A DNA stretch of 64,000 bases from Vicingus sp036171675 (GCA_036171675.1 JAVHRO010000080.1:28807-92806); one strand, 5' to 3'. Positions 25,437 to 34,176 are shown, numbered from the stretch's first letter. Translations and numbers: made by a program. The notes: generated by a model not told the origin, from the letters alone.

Positions 25437-25573
25437 CGAGTTTAGCGTAGCGTAACTCGTTCCGTTTCAATAACTCAACTACTCAACTATACAATTTAAT
25501 TTTCTTAGCTGCTGTAAGTCCGAGTTACACTCCATAAACTTCCATTGCATTACAGTTTATTACGCTAAACTCG
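25437..25573. repeat. 13-bp inverted repeat flanking 111 bp
   Basis: CGAGTTTAGCGTA at 25437-25449 is exactly inverted at 25561-25573. Related words GTAACTCG and CGAGTTAC occur inside and just outside. With the preceding pair this fills the gene-free stretch 25262-25590 with palindromic repeats. The right end lies 18 bp before the likely start of the next ORF, whose frame is open back to 25474. Confidence 0.65.
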
Positions 25574-25590
25574 AACTAGCCCTCAACACC

Positions 25591-25893
25591 TTGCCAAATA
25601 AAACTAAACAACAATTCAAACTTAGAAGCAAAGCTTTTTTTAAAAAATTTGCTTCTTTTAACTACCAAAATGCGGCATCTTACCAATTACCGAAGTATAA
25701 ATTAGCTTGGATTTTTAGCTTATATTTGAATAATAACGAATTAGAATTTGGTACTATATGGACAAACGAAGTAGATTGGTTTAAGTTTGGCTACATTTTC
25801 TTTTTTATAAACTTGCTGTTTATTTTGCTGTTTTATTTTTTAAGAAACAAACCCAATCCCGATGTTAACGGCCAATTTTTAAAAGAAAACTAA
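25591..25893 (+). CDS. Hypothetical one-helix membrane protein
   Basis: A 100-residue ORF with a basic, aromatic N-terminus and one membrane helix near 67-86 (GYIFFFINLLFILLFYFL). The only listed start is TTG at 25591; no ATG or GTG lies between it and the in-frame stop near 25471, and that upstream frame runs through repeat DNA, so the original 5' end may be lost. Near its end the sequence TTT TTA AAA in this frame contains the -1 slippery heptamer T-TTA-AAA (25878-25884), and the next ORF is in the -1 frame and open there. Function unknown. Confidence 0.45.
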   Translation: MPNKTKQQFKLRSKAFFKKFASFNYQNAASYQLPKYKLAWIFSLYLNNNELEFGTIWTNEVDWFKFGYIFFFINLLFILLFYFLRNKPNPDVNGQFLKEN

Positions 25894-25952
25894 AAAGAGA
25901 GTTAAAAGTTTTTGCTATTGGTATTATTGCCTTTGTTGCTTTTTTAGGTTTT

Positions 25953-26477
25953 ATGAAAGTTTTTAATTCGTATCAAGAAGTTAGAAAAGTTAAAATAGCA
26001 ACTGAAATTAGTACAATTGAGCTTTCGTTAGTTGATTACGAAACTAAATTAGACAAACGTATAGTATTTGTGGAAAAAATGGACGAGGTTTTTAATTTAG
26101 AAGATTACTACGGAAATGTAGATGCTTTTTTTAACGATTGGCTTTCTAGGTCTGAAAAACAAAGCTGGATTGATTATATTGTTAATACTTATAATAAAAA
26201 AAGAAAAATAAACCAAACAAATGTACTAACCAAAGAAGAATTTGCAAACACATTAAATACACTGTATGAATCAGTACAAGAAAGTGATGAAGCAAACCAA
26301 AAATATGATAAGATAAATGAATTAAATTCAGAAAGAGATAAATTATTCTTTTTTGTAAGAGATGGTTACACAAAAAGTGTGTTTTTATTTTTAATCATCG
26401 AACTGTTGGTTTTATATATTCTTCGCTATTCATATTATGGTGTAAGAAGTTTAAATAATTATTTGAAGGATGAGTGA
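25953..26477 (+). CDS. Hypothetical two-helix membrane protein
   Basis: A 174-residue ORF with an extracytoplasmic-looking middle (about 20-145) and a C-terminal helix (FLFLIIELLVLYILRY). The frame is open upstream of the ATG back to 25869 and encodes VFAIGIIAFVAFLGFM, so the ATG at 25953 cuts a membrane helix in half. The real start is therefore upstream, either a rare codon or a -1 frameshift from the preceding ORF. The stop overlaps the ATG of a 41-codon ORF. No family recognised. Confidence 0.5.
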   Translation: MKVFNSYQEVRKVKIATEISTIELSLVDYETKLDKRIVFVEKMDEVFNLEDYYGNVDAFFNDWLSRSEKQSWIDYIVNTYNKKRKINQTNVLTKEEFANTLNTLYESVQESDEANQKYDKINELNSERDKLFFFVRDGYTKSVFLFLIIELLVLYILRYSYYGVRSLNNYLKDE

Positions 26478-26595
26478 AAAAATGGAACTAAACGACTGGT
26501 TTACAATAATATATATTCTGTTAGCTGTGTTTGCTTTTTTCTCACAAGAGGAAAGACAAATTTTACTACTCAAGACAAAAAGCCATTATTCGTAA
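26470..26595 (+). CDS. Small one-helix membrane ORF (41 aa)
   Basis: An ORF of 41 codons starts 8 bp before the end of the previous ORF (ATGAGTGA overlap), a sign of translational coupling. It encodes MSEKMELNDWF, one membrane helix (IIYILLAVFAFF) and a short charged tail. It may be the surviving N-terminus of a longer gene or a genuine small membrane protein. No family recognised. Confidence 0.4.
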   Translation: MSEKMELNDWFTIIYILLAVFAFFSQEERQILLLKTKSHYS

Positions 26596-26625
26596 AATTT
26601 CAATAAATAAACCCTTTACAGAAAA

Positions 26626-26862
26626 TTATCTTTTAGCATCATAATCATAACTCTCTAATAAATTATGAATGGATTCTATATTACTCACAGCAGTACTTTC
26701 TTCATAATAAATTATTGTATGAACAGAATCAACAAATTCTTGTGCATTTTCCCACATCCTCTCATGTATGTTGCACAAAGTTGTTCTTAAAAGAAGTTGT
26801 TTCTTCAAATCTTTAATCTCTTTCTCATAATCTTCTGGAGATCTTGATGATAATTTATTCAA
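26626..26862 (-). CDS. Hypothetical coiled-coil protein
   Basis: A 78-residue ORF, acidic and helical, with a coiled-coil N-terminal half (PEDYEKEIKDLKKQLLLR). The start is TTG at 26860-26862, preceded by an unusually good AAAGGAGGAG. The frame stays open upstream for another 15 codons with the same coiled-coil character (EYEKIREIIKEEL) but offers no standard start, so the gene may be 5'-truncated. Function unknown. Confidence 0.45.
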   Translation of the reverse strand: MNKLSSRSPEDYEKEIKDLKKQLLLRTTLCNIHERMWENAQEFVDSVHTIIYYEESTAVSNIESIHNLLESYDYDAKR

Positions 26863-26982
26863 CTCCTCCTTTATTATTTCTCTAATCTTTTCATATTCAA
26901 TAAATAGTTATGATTTTCTATTTATCTAAAAAACTGATACAATTTTTAATGGTAAATAATCAATTAATCCAGTACATAAATC

Positions 26983-27019
26983 AAAACACCCAACACGATT
27001 TTAAAGTGTTGGGTGTTTT
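26983..27019. terminator. Bidirectional intrinsic terminator
   Basis: AAAACACCCAACAC (26983-26996) and GTGTTGGGTGTTTT (27006-27019) form a perfect 14-bp stem with a 9-nt loop, a T run on the right and an A run on the left. It lies downstream of yceI (minus) and would end transcription in both directions. Confidence 0.85.
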
Positions 27020-27074
27020 TAGTACATTAGTCCCCGCAATTGCGTGGCTATTTAACCTTAATCAATTATTAAAA

Positions 27075-27659
27075 TTACTGAGCAGCAATTTTAAATTTAA
27101 CCACAAATTCATCACTAATCATTTTATCGCCTAGCCCTTCAAAAAATTTACCCGAACCGTACTTAATATCGTAGTTCGTGCGATCAATAGAAACTTCGGC
27201 AAAAGCAGCAAGTTTACCTCCTTTAATTTCTATTAAAGCCTTAAATTCAATAGGTTTTGTAATTCCTTTTATCGTTAAATTCCCAAAAATGGTTGAATAG
27301 CCATCTGCATTTAAAGTAACTTTTAAAATATCAAGAGTAGCAGTTGGGTTGGCTTTAGTATCAAAAAAATCTGGTGAATTTAAATGTCCAACTAGTTTTT
27401 CGCTCCACTCTCCTTGTAAATCTTTACAAATTATGGAGGTCATATCAATTACAACCGTTGCTTTATCTAATTTACCATCATGTAAAAAAAGGTTGCCCTC
27501 TTTAATGGATATTTCACCATTATGCTGACCAGTTACTTTTTTGCCTATCCATTCAACACTACTTACTTTGGTGTTGATTTTCAACGATGTTTCATCTCCC
27601 GCTTTTAATGTAAAGCTAACTGTTAATGCGATGGCAATACTTAATAATATTTTTTTCAT
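27075..27659 (-). CDS. YceI family periplasmic protein
   Basis: A 194-residue exported protein (signal peptide 1-20, ending LKAG). The YceI lipocalin-like barrel is evident: VSSVEWIGKKVTGQHNGEISIKEG, VVIDMTSIIC, HLNSPDFFDTKANPTATLDI, ITIKGITKPIEF-like TIKGITKPIEF, and FAEVSIDRTNYDIKYGSG. YceI proteins bind isoprenoid-type lipids and are often stress- or base-induced. Its promoter carries palindromic operators (see 27685-27719), pointing to local repression. It ends before a strong terminator. Confidence 0.92.
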   Translation of the reverse strand: MKKILLSIAIALTVSFTLKAGDETSLKINTKVSSVEWIGKKVTGQHNGEISIKEGNLFLHDGKLDKATVVIDMTSIICKDLQGEWSEKLVGHLNSPDFFDTKANPTATLDILKVTLNADGYSTIFGNLTIKGITKPIEFKALIEIKGGKLAAFAEVSIDRTNYDIKYGSGKFFEGLGDKMISDEFVVKFKIAAQ

Positions 27660-27684
27660 TTTATTATAAATTTAATGTTTAATG

Positions 27685-27719
27685 CAAATATATGTATATA
27701 CATTTAATGTTTATACATT
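27685..27719 (-). promoter_or_regulatory. yceI promoter with palindromic operators
   Basis: On the minus strand TATATTTG (27685-27692) is a good Bacteroidota -7 box about 26 bp upstream of the yceI ATG. Directly upstream are ATGTATATACAT (27692-27703, perfect 12-bp palindrome) and AATGTTTATACATT (27706-27719, 5-bp arms). Two dyads covering the -10 to -33 region look like a repressor site, MarR-like in form. The regulator is not identified here. Confidence 0.6.
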
Positions 27720-27810
27720 TTAAAAAAATATTTGTAAAATAAATTACAAACAACTGTATTTCATACTAATAATTGAGATTATAAATGGTGGTTTAACTAT
27801 AATTCAACAG

Positions 27811-28140
27811 TTATGGTTGCTGAACTTTTTTCTTCCAAACTTGATATTTGAATACTATATTGTTGGAGTTTATATAATAGATGTGTTCTATTTCTACCAC
27901 TTTTTTTGGTTTAGTTTCAGCAGTAACCAACTTTTTTTTTCCAAAATAGGCTTCGGTGGTAGTATAAATGTAGGCTTCGGCGTTCTCAAAAACTTTAATT
28001 TTTTTAGCCACACCTTTTTCTTTAATTAAAGCCTCTCTACTTTGTCCTACCAATGGGCTCGTGTAGGTAATTGGACCTTTCGGTGAACAACTTAGTAAAA
28101 CAAAAAAAGTCAGTATTAAATAAAGGGCTTTCATAATCAT
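27811..28140 (-). CDS. Putative lipoprotein, hypothetical
   Basis: A 109-residue protein with a lipoprotein signal (FFVLLSCS, acylated Cys near residue 18). The mature part is basic and beta-rich with GQSREALIKEKGVAKKIKVF and VVEIEHIYYINSNNIVFKYQVWKK, resembling small outer-membrane lipoproteins of the SmpA/OmlA size class, though no family is claimed. A second in-frame Met lies two codons in and may be the true start. It is 30 bp downstream of cvpA on the same strand. Confidence 0.6.
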   Translation of the reverse strand: MIMKALYLILTFFVLLSCSPKGPITYTSPLVGQSREALIKEKGVAKKIKVFENAEAYIYTTTEAYFGKKKLVTAETKPKKVVEIEHIYYINSNNIVFKYQVWKKKVQQP

Positions 28141-28170
28141 AAAGGTAAAAAAAGAATTGAAAAATAAAAA

Positions 28171-28710
28171 TTAGTTTTCTAAAATTCCTTGCTGCATGGC
28201 ATTTTCCGAAATTTTTGGTGTATCTAACTTCAAATTTTTTAACCCAGGAATAACAAGTGGCGCAAAATTTTCGATTGGTTTATATAGAAAAGATGCTTCT
28301 TTTTTATCTGGTGTAAGAACCTCAACTTCGTTGTTAAACACATTTAGTAAATTTAAAAATACACTTAATATAAACGCAAACTTTAATACGCCAAACAGTA
28401 GTCCAATCAACCTGTTTAATGTCCCAAGAGCAGCTTTTTTAAGAATACCTTGTAGCAGTTTGGCTAATAAAAAAACCACCATAACTATGAGAATAAAAGT
28501 TAACGAAAAGGAAATCAACGGCATTAATTTAGGCGAAATATCGAACAGTTGACTTAAATATTCGGCGGATAGATATGAAAATTTCAATCCCCCAAAAACA
28601 CCTAGTCCTAAAGCAATTAAAGAGGCTATTTCAATAATAAACCCTTTTGAAAATCCTTTATATGCCCCCCAAAGTAATGGTACAATAAAAATAAAATCAA
28701 AATAATTCAT
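28171..28710 (-). CDS. CvpA family membrane protein
   Basis: A 179-residue protein with four hydrophobic helices, starting MNYFDFIFIVPLLWGAYKGFSKGFI. The pattern DxxxxxxxxxxxxxGxxxGF followed by four helices and GTLNRLIGLLFGVLK (family GxxxRxxGxxxG) is that of CvpA/colicin V production proteins. The family is widespread, supports envelope functions and is not limited to colicin producers. Upstream gene is divergent. Confidence 0.85.
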   Translation of the reverse strand: MNYFDFIFIVPLLWGAYKGFSKGFIIEIASLIALGLGVFGGLKFSYLSAEYLSQLFDISPKLMPLISFSLTFILIVMVVFLLAKLLQGILKKAALGTLNRLIGLLFGVLKFAFILSVFLNLLNVFNNEVEVLTPDKKEASFLYKPIENFAPLVIPGLKNLKLDTPKISENAMQQGILEN

Positions 28711-28812
28711 TCCACAAAGCTACTTTTCCTTTCTAAGTATGTGTGTGTTGAATAATATTTTTATTAAAATTTGATTGTTTATAGTTTGTAAATATCTACC
28801 TAATTTTGTCCC

Positions 28813-29145
28813 ATGGAAATGGATGTAAAATTAGAATGGGAAAAAGTTAAACTGTTTGTAAAACAACGTTTTAATGAAGACCTTGATGTTCAGAGTATAT
28901 TGTACATCATTGGGCTTCAAGAGTTAGGAAAAAATCATCAGCCACTTAAAAAAGAGCAAAAGATTGATGTGATACATATTGGAATATGTTCGGTTTTGCT
29001 TCCGCTAGGGTATTATCAAAAAAATGGATTGGATGATGAAGGTTGGCCTCATTATACGAACATAAAAAAACTCCCCAACAAGGTTGTTGGAGAGTTACAA
29101 GATGTTTTTATGAAAAAGGCAATAATTAATTATTTTAGCCTCTAA
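28813..29145 (+). CDS. Conserved hypothetical protein
   Basis: A 110-residue soluble protein starting MEMDVKLEWEKVKLFVKQRF, with a helical, charged N-terminus and a central hydrophobic stretch IDVIHIGICSVLLPLGYY that is probably buried rather than membrane-spanning. I recall similar short proteins in other Bacteroidota genomes but no function. TAATTTTG at 28801-28808 just before the ATG may be the -7 box. It converges on the lipoprotein gene with a 2-bp gap. Confidence 0.6.
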   Translation: MEMDVKLEWEKVKLFVKQRFNEDLDVQSILYIIGLQELGKNHQPLKKEQKIDVIHIGICSVLLPLGYYQKNGLDDEGWPHYTNIKKLPNKVVGELQDVFMKKAIINYFSL

Positions 29146-29147
29146 AC

Positions 29148-29615
29148 TTATTTTAAATTAATGGTTTCTTGGAAATCATTATCTACACTACGTTGTCTAA
29201 CGCTTTCAATTTTTACTACTTTATGCCCACTTAATGAGTCTGTTATATTTACGAGCGTTTGTATGGTGTCTATTGGGAAGTTGGAAACATCAAAAATAGT
29301 ATCATAACCAACTATTTGAGAAGTTCTATAATAAACCACATCAACATCTAACACAGCCGAAAATTTAAAATTAAATTTTACGTACCCAGCAGCATCAGTA
29401 GTTCCAGTTTTGTCCATTTCGGCCTCATTAACAATACTCCCAAGTTGAGTAGCGTCGCTACTTGGCCAAGCATGCACAATTGCACCAGATGCTGGAACTC
29501 CTTTATCATCTAACACAGTAATGTGTAGGCTAGGCGAACGTTCTTTCGCACACGAAAACGCAATAACTCCTATAAAGATTAACAATACAAGTTTGAAGGT
29601 TGTTTTATTTGCCAT
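29148..29615 (-). CDS. Lipoprotein with Ig-like/carboxypeptidase-regulatory fold
   Basis: A 155-residue lipoprotein (lipobox IAFSC, Cys near residue 22). The mature part has the transthyretin-like layout of CarboxypepD_reg domains: LHITVLDDKGVPASGAIVHAW, then TDAAGYVKFNF. Such domains bind ligands or form stalks at the cell surface. It is divergent from the cyclophilin gene. No enzyme motif present. Confidence 0.65.
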   Translation of the reverse strand: MANKTTFKLVLLIFIGVIAFSCAKERSPSLHITVLDDKGVPASGAIVHAWPSSDATQLGSIVNEAEMDKTGTTDAAGYVKFNFKFSAVLDVDVVYYRTSQIVGYDTIFDVSNFPIDTIQTLVNITDSLSGHKVVKIESVRQRSVDNDFQETINLK

Positions 29616-29691
29616 TTTATTTTATTTTAGCGTTCAAAACTATTTTACAGTTAAATCAATTAGCTTTGTAACTAACAAATTTAATAAAAAA

Positions 29692-30384
29692 ATGTTCACA
29701 AATAAATTTTTTTATATTTCGATGCTATTGTTTTTCGCTTTGAGCGCGGCCACACTTGCTCAGAAGCAAGAAAAACAACTATTGGTAGTAATTTCAACAT
29801 CGTATGGAAATATTAAAATAGCACTATACAACGAAGCCCCAAAACACCGCGATAACTTTATTAAATTGGTAAAAGACGGAGTGCTTAATGGTACGTTGTT
29901 TCATCGGGTAATTAAAAATTTTATGATTCAAGGGGGTGACCCCGATTCAAAAAATGCCGAAAAAGGTGCTGCATTAGGTGAAGGTGGTCTTGGATATACT
30001 ATTCCTGCTGAATTTAATGCTGCTTTAATTCATAAAAAGGGAGTATTGGCCGCTGCCCGTGAAAGCGACGAGGTTAATCCTAATAAAGAATCATCAAGTT
30101 GCCAATTTTATATTGTTCATGGACGAACATTTACACGAGCTGAAATTGATAAAATGCTGAAAGCAAAAAATGCCAAACGTGAACATAAAATTGAATATAC
30201 CGACGAGCAATACAAAACCTATGAAACCATAGGCGGAACACCTCATTTAGATATGGATTATACCGTGTTTGGTGAAGTGATTGAAGGACTAGATGTAATT
30301 GATAAAATTGCTGAAGTTAAAAAAGACAAAAGAGACCGACCTGAAGAAGACATTAAAATGACCTTTAAGATTGTTAAAAAATAA
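29692..30384 (+). CDS. Exported cyclophilin-type peptidylprolyl isomerase
   Basis: A 230-residue PPIase that speeds cis-trans isomerisation of proline bonds in exported proteins. From the ATG at 29692 the N-terminus is a proper signal peptide (ending TLAQ). The cyclophilin core follows: APKHRDNFIKLVKDGVLNGTLFHRVI, FMIQGGDP, SSCQFYIVHG and a late DYTVFGEVIEGLDVIDKIA. The open frame extends 57 codons upstream but that part overlaps the divergent gene and precedes the TAGCTTTG promoter-like box at 29661-29668, so it is not coding. The stop is 1 bp from pheS. Confidence 0.93.
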   Translation: MFTNKFFYISMLLFFALSAATLAQKQEKQLLVVISTSYGNIKIALYNEAPKHRDNFIKLVKDGVLNGTLFHRVIKNFMIQGGDPDSKNAEKGAALGEGGLGYTIPAEFNAALIHKKGVLAAARESDEVNPNKESSSCQFYIVHGRTFTRAEIDKMLKAKNAKREHKIEYTDEQYKTYETIGGTPHLDMDYTVFGEVIEGLDVIDKIAEVKKDKRDRPEEDIKMTFKIVKK

Positions 30385-30385
30385 A

Positions 30386-31408
30386 ATGAAAGAAAAATTA
30401 AGCAAAGTTTTACAGGAAGTAGAATCGTTTAAAGCAGAAAACCTCGCCAATGTTGAAGAGTTTAGAATAAAAATTTTAGGCTCAAAAGGAATTTTAAAGG
30501 AACTATTTTCCGATTTTAAGAACGTTCCGAACGAACAAAAAAAAGAAGTGGGTCAACTTATTAACGAAATAAAAGAAAAAGCTCAATTTAAAATTGATGA
30601 GTGTAAAACATTGTTTGAAAGCATTGTAAATGTTGACCATAACATTGATTTAACAAAGCCAGGATTTCCTCATACGATTGGTAGCCGACATCCAATTTCA
30701 TTGGTTAAAAACGAAATAATCGAAATTTTTTCGCGTATTGGTTTTACTGTATCTGAAGGCCCAGAAATTGAAGATGATTGGCATAACTTTTCTGCCTTAA
30801 ATTTTCCACCAGAACATCCCGCTAGAGACATGCAAGATACCTTTTTTGTTGAATCAGAATCGGGCGAAATAGCTTTACGAACACACACCTCTTCGGTTCA
30901 AGTGCGTATTATGGAAAACTCAAAACCACCTATTCGAACGTTGTCACCCGGAAGAGTGTATAGAAATGAAGCCATCTCAGCTCGAGCACATTGTTTTTTT
31001 CACCAAATTGAAGGTTTATATATTGCAGAAAAGGTGTCGTTTGCCGATTTAAAACAAACCTTAATGTATTTTGCAAAAGAAATGTTTGGCGAACAAACCG
31101 AAATTCGTCTTCGTCCATCCTATTTTCCTTTTACAGAGCCGAGTGCTGAGGTAGATGTATCTTGCTCGGTTTGTGGTGGAAAGGGATGTAATGTTTGTAA
31201 ATATTCTGGATTTTTAGAAATTTTAGGCTGCGGAATGGTTGATCCAAATGTATTAGAAAATTGTGGCATTGATTCAACAAAATATTCAGGTTTTGCTTTT
31301 GGAATGGGGGTAGAACGAATTGCTATGCTAAAATATAAGATCAACGATTTGAGATTGTTTTCAGAAGGAGATGTAAGGTTTTTACGTCAATTTAAATCGG
31401 AACAATAA
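30386..31408 (+). CDS. pheS: Phenylalanine--tRNA ligase alpha subunit
   Basis: PheS is the catalytic subunit of the alpha2-beta2 enzyme that charges tRNA-Phe. From ATG 30386 the protein has 340 residues: an N-terminal coiled coil (about 1-85) that contacts tRNA, then the class II core with GSRHPIS, FSRIGFTVSEGPEIEDDWHNF, LRTHTSSVQVR, GRVYRNEAISARAHCFFHQIEG and FAFGMGVERIAMLKY (motif 3). A TTG five codons upstream overlaps the previous gene and is unlikely as start. pheT is not adjacent. Confidence 0.96.
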   Translation: MKEKLSKVLQEVESFKAENLANVEEFRIKILGSKGILKELFSDFKNVPNEQKKEVGQLINEIKEKAQFKIDECKTLFESIVNVDHNIDLTKPGFPHTIGSRHPISLVKNEIIEIFSRIGFTVSEGPEIEDDWHNFSALNFPPEHPARDMQDTFFVESESGEIALRTHTSSVQVRIMENSKPPIRTLSPGRVYRNEAISARAHCFFHQIEGLYIAEKVSFADLKQTLMYFAKEMFGEQTEIRLRPSYFPFTEPSAEVDVSCSVCGGKGCNVCKYSGFLEILGCGMVDPNVLENCGIDSTKYSGFAFGMGVERIAMLKYKINDLRLFSEGDVRFLRQFKSEQ

Positions 31409-31429
31409 TTTTTTCATTACATCATTAGG

Positions 31430-33259
31430 ATGAAAAGACTTTTATGCATCATCTTCAGTGCATTTAGCCAATTTTTAATTGCTCAAACCAACTATTTCGA
31501 TAGCTTGGAAATTTCGATTAAAAATTTATCGCCTTTTCAACAACAAAGTGTACTAGTATCATTGCCTTACGATAAAATTGTAGGAAACACCTCCCGTGCA
31601 GAAAAATTATTTTTGAACGCACTAAAAGTTGCTAAACAAATCAACAACAAAGAATACGAGGCTGATATTTACAATCAACTTGCGCTCATTTATTCATATC
31701 AAGGAAAACAAGACATAAGTCTAAATTACAACTTAAAAGCAATTAACATTTATGAGTTAATTGAAAATAAATCAAAAGCTGGAACCACTTATGGATTGTT
31801 AGGTTTTTCAATGTATACTCGCGATATTGTAAGGGCAAAATTGTATATGCTTAAAGGAATAAAATTGCTTGAAACCAACAATGATTTAGTTGCACTTAAT
31901 CCACTATATGACAATTATGGTATTGTACAAGAGGTTTCTGGGAACATAGATAGTGCTATTTATTATTACAATTTAGCCCTCAAATTAAAACGCAACCAGC
32001 GCGATAGCGTTGGTATTCCGTTTGCATTAGGGCATTTATCTGGCGTTTATTTGCTCAAAAAAGAGTATAAGCACTCTAAAATTTACCTTGATGAATCATA
32101 TGGAATTCGTAAAAAAAGAAATGACACCTATGGCATAGCCGAATGCACCGTACTTTACGGTGATTTTTATTATGCACAGCAGCATTTTAAAGAAGCGTCG
32201 GTCTGGTTTTTGGAAAGCTACAACATGGCACTTAAGAATAAGTATATCCATCTAGCTCAATATGCTTCCCAACATTTATCTAGTTGTTATGAAAACTTGG
32301 GAAACATGTTGGAGGCAATTAACTATTTAAAAATACAGCAATTGCTTAAAGACTCGATGATAAACGAAAAAACCAACAATGCTTTTGCTAAATATGAAAT
32401 TCAATTTGATTCAGAAAAAAAAGAAAAACAAATTTTGGAGCAAAAAGCTAAAATAAGCGAACAAGAACTAAAAAGCAGAATCAGAACAAATCAAATTGTC
32501 ATGTTGTCAGCTTTGCTCCTTGTGTTGTTAATTACAAGTTTTTTTGTGTACAAGCAACAAAAATTTAAGCAACAAAAACTCATCGAAGAAAATAGGTTAA
32601 TGGAACAATTGGCTAAAATAGAATTGCAAAACGAGCTTCAACAAGAACGTTTACGAATTTCGAGCGATTTACATGATAATATTGGTTCGCAGCTCACATT
32701 TATTATTTCTTCAATTGACAACATTCAGTATCTGTTTAAGAATACCAATGACCAACTAAATCATAAATTGGTAAACATATCAACATTTACCCATAACACC
32801 ATCACCCAATTGCGTGATACCATTTGGGCATTAAATAAAGATGAAATTAATTTTGATGATTTAAAAGAACGCCTAAACAACTATCTTAATCAGGCAAAAT
32901 CAGCACAAGAAAAAATAAAATTTGAGACCATCAACACCCATACAAATAACTATAAATTAAATGCGTTACAAGGAGTAAATATTTATAGAATTGTACAAGA
33001 GTCCATTAATAATTCCATTAAGTATTCTGCTGCAACAACAATTTCTTTAGTATTTACCGAAACCAATAATGAACTTAAAATTGCTGTTATCGACGATGGA
33101 ATTGGGTTTGTATTGAATAAAATTACGCTAGGGAATGGACTTCAAAACATAAAAAACCGGGCTTTAAAAATTAATGCCTACCTAACTATTAATTCAACTC
33201 CCGAAAAAGGCACATCCATAACGCTAATTATTAAAAAAGATACGATAAATGCCGTATAG
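31430..33259 (+). CDS. TPR-containing sensor histidine kinase
   Basis: A 609-residue membrane kinase. Signal peptide at 1-19, TPR repeats through about 50-310 (periplasmic), a helix at about 355-373, a coiled coil, then the NarL-type DHp motif LRISSDLHDNIGSQL with phospho-acceptor His415, and an HATPase domain at about 510-605 (N-box VQESINNSIKYS, G1 DDGIGF, G2 NGLQNIKNRA). This is the HisKA_3 class that works with LuxR-type regulators; the next gene is one. Stimulus unknown. Confidence 0.9.
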   Translation: MKRLLCIIFSAFSQFLIAQTNYFDSLEISIKNLSPFQQQSVLVSLPYDKIVGNTSRAEKLFLNALKVAKQINNKEYEADIYNQLALIYSYQGKQDISLNYNLKAINIYELIENKSKAGTTYGLLGFSMYTRDIVRAKLYMLKGIKLLETNNDLVALNPLYDNYGIVQEVSGNIDSAIYYYNLALKLKRNQRDSVGIPFALGHLSGVYLLKKEYKHSKIYLDESYGIRKKRNDTYGIAECTVLYGDFYYAQQHFKEASVWFLESYNMALKNKYIHLAQYASQHLSSCYENLGNMLEAINYLKIQQLLKDSMINEKTNNAFAKYEIQFDSEKKEKQILEQKAKISEQELKSRIRTNQIVMLSALLLVLLITSFFVYKQQKFKQQKLIEENRLMEQLAKIELQNELQQERLRISSDLHDNIGSQLTFIISSIDNIQYLFKNTNDQLNHKLVNISTFTHNTITQLRDTIWALNKDEINFDDLKERLNNYLNQAKSAQEKIKFETINTHTNNYKLNALQGVNIYRIVQESINNSIKYSAATTISLVFTETNNELKIAVIDDGIGFVLNKITLGNGLQNIKNRALKINAYLTINSTPEKGTSITLIIKKDTINAV

Positions 33260-33301
33260 TTTGTAAATTTTTGTGGTATTAACTTTGAATAAAAATTAAT
33301 T

Positions 33302-33955
33302 ATGCGGATTCGAATTGCTGTTGCCGAGGATAATGTTTTTTTAGCTCAAGCTATTGAAGAGAAAATTTCATTTTTTGACCATTTAAAATTTAAATTTAAA
33401 GGAGCGAATGGCGCCGAATTAATTGGCAAATTAGACGTTGATCACAATATCGACGTTATTTTGATGGACATACAAATGCCCGAAATGGATGGGATTTCTG
33501 CCACGGCATTTATAAAAAGCAAGTATCCTCAAATTAAAATAATAATGCTTACGGTATTTGATGACGACAACAACATTTTTAATGCGATAAAAGCTGGTGC
33601 CGATGGGTATTTGCTTAAAGAAACAAACCCCGAAGATTTAAATAAAAGTATTTTAGAAGTGCTCGATGGTGGTGCTGCTATGACCCCTTCAATTGCCTTG
33701 AAAACATTAAATTTACTGCGATTTCCAGAGCGCTTAACACAAGATAAAATTGTTCAAGACGAGATTTCCTTAAGTAGTAGAGAAGTAGAAATTTTAGATC
33801 AACTTTCAAAAGGATTAAACTATCAGAATATTGCCGACAACTTATTTATTAGTCCAGCAACAGTCCGAAAACACATCGAAAATATCTACAAAAAATTACA
33901 AGTTCATAATAAAATAGAAGCGATTCAAAAAGCCATAAAACTTGATTTGTTGTAA
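33302..33955 (+). CDS. LuxR-family response regulator
   Basis: A 217-residue DNA-binding regulator: receiver domain at 1-122 with acid pocket Glu9-Asp10, phospho-Asp56 in VILMDIQMPEMDG and the Lys of GYLLKE; HTH domain at about 150-210 with SSREVEILDQLSKGLNYQNIA and SPATVRKHIENIYKKL. It is the cognate partner of the kinase 42 bp upstream. TAACTTTG at 33280-33287 could give it an extra promoter. Targets not known. Confidence 0.93.
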   Translation: MRIRIAVAEDNVFLAQAIEEKISFFDHLKFKFKGANGAELIGKLDVDHNIDVILMDIQMPEMDGISATAFIKSKYPQIKIIMLTVFDDDNNIFNAIKAGADGYLLKETNPEDLNKSILEVLDGGAAMTPSIALKTLNLLRFPERLTQDKIVQDEISLSSREVEILDQLSKGLNYQNIADNLFISPATVRKHIENIYKKLQVHNKIEAIQKAIKLDLL

Positions 33956-34176
33956 ACCCCGAAACACCTTTTTTATAATTTAAAGAATCATACTGAATCA
34001 TGAATAAGTGCTATTCACTATCTGTTCTCATTTTCAGCCATCAAATTCATAGCTATCAATGCTCTATCTGTCTGTTTTGGTTTTCGTATTTGATAATCAA
34101 TGAACAACTTTTATTTTTACCATATTTTTAACCAAACCACGGGTTGTCTAAATAATTTAGCCTTTAATTAGAATGT

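Noticed and set aside
26910..27134. Plus-strand ORF of 74 codons
   Set aside because: It runs through the bidirectional terminator and into the yceI gene in antisense; composition is that of a shadow frame.
29521..29691. 57-codon N-terminal extension of the cyclophilin
   Set aside because: Overlaps the divergent lipoprotein gene and lies before a promoter-like box; the shorter form has a clean signal peptide.
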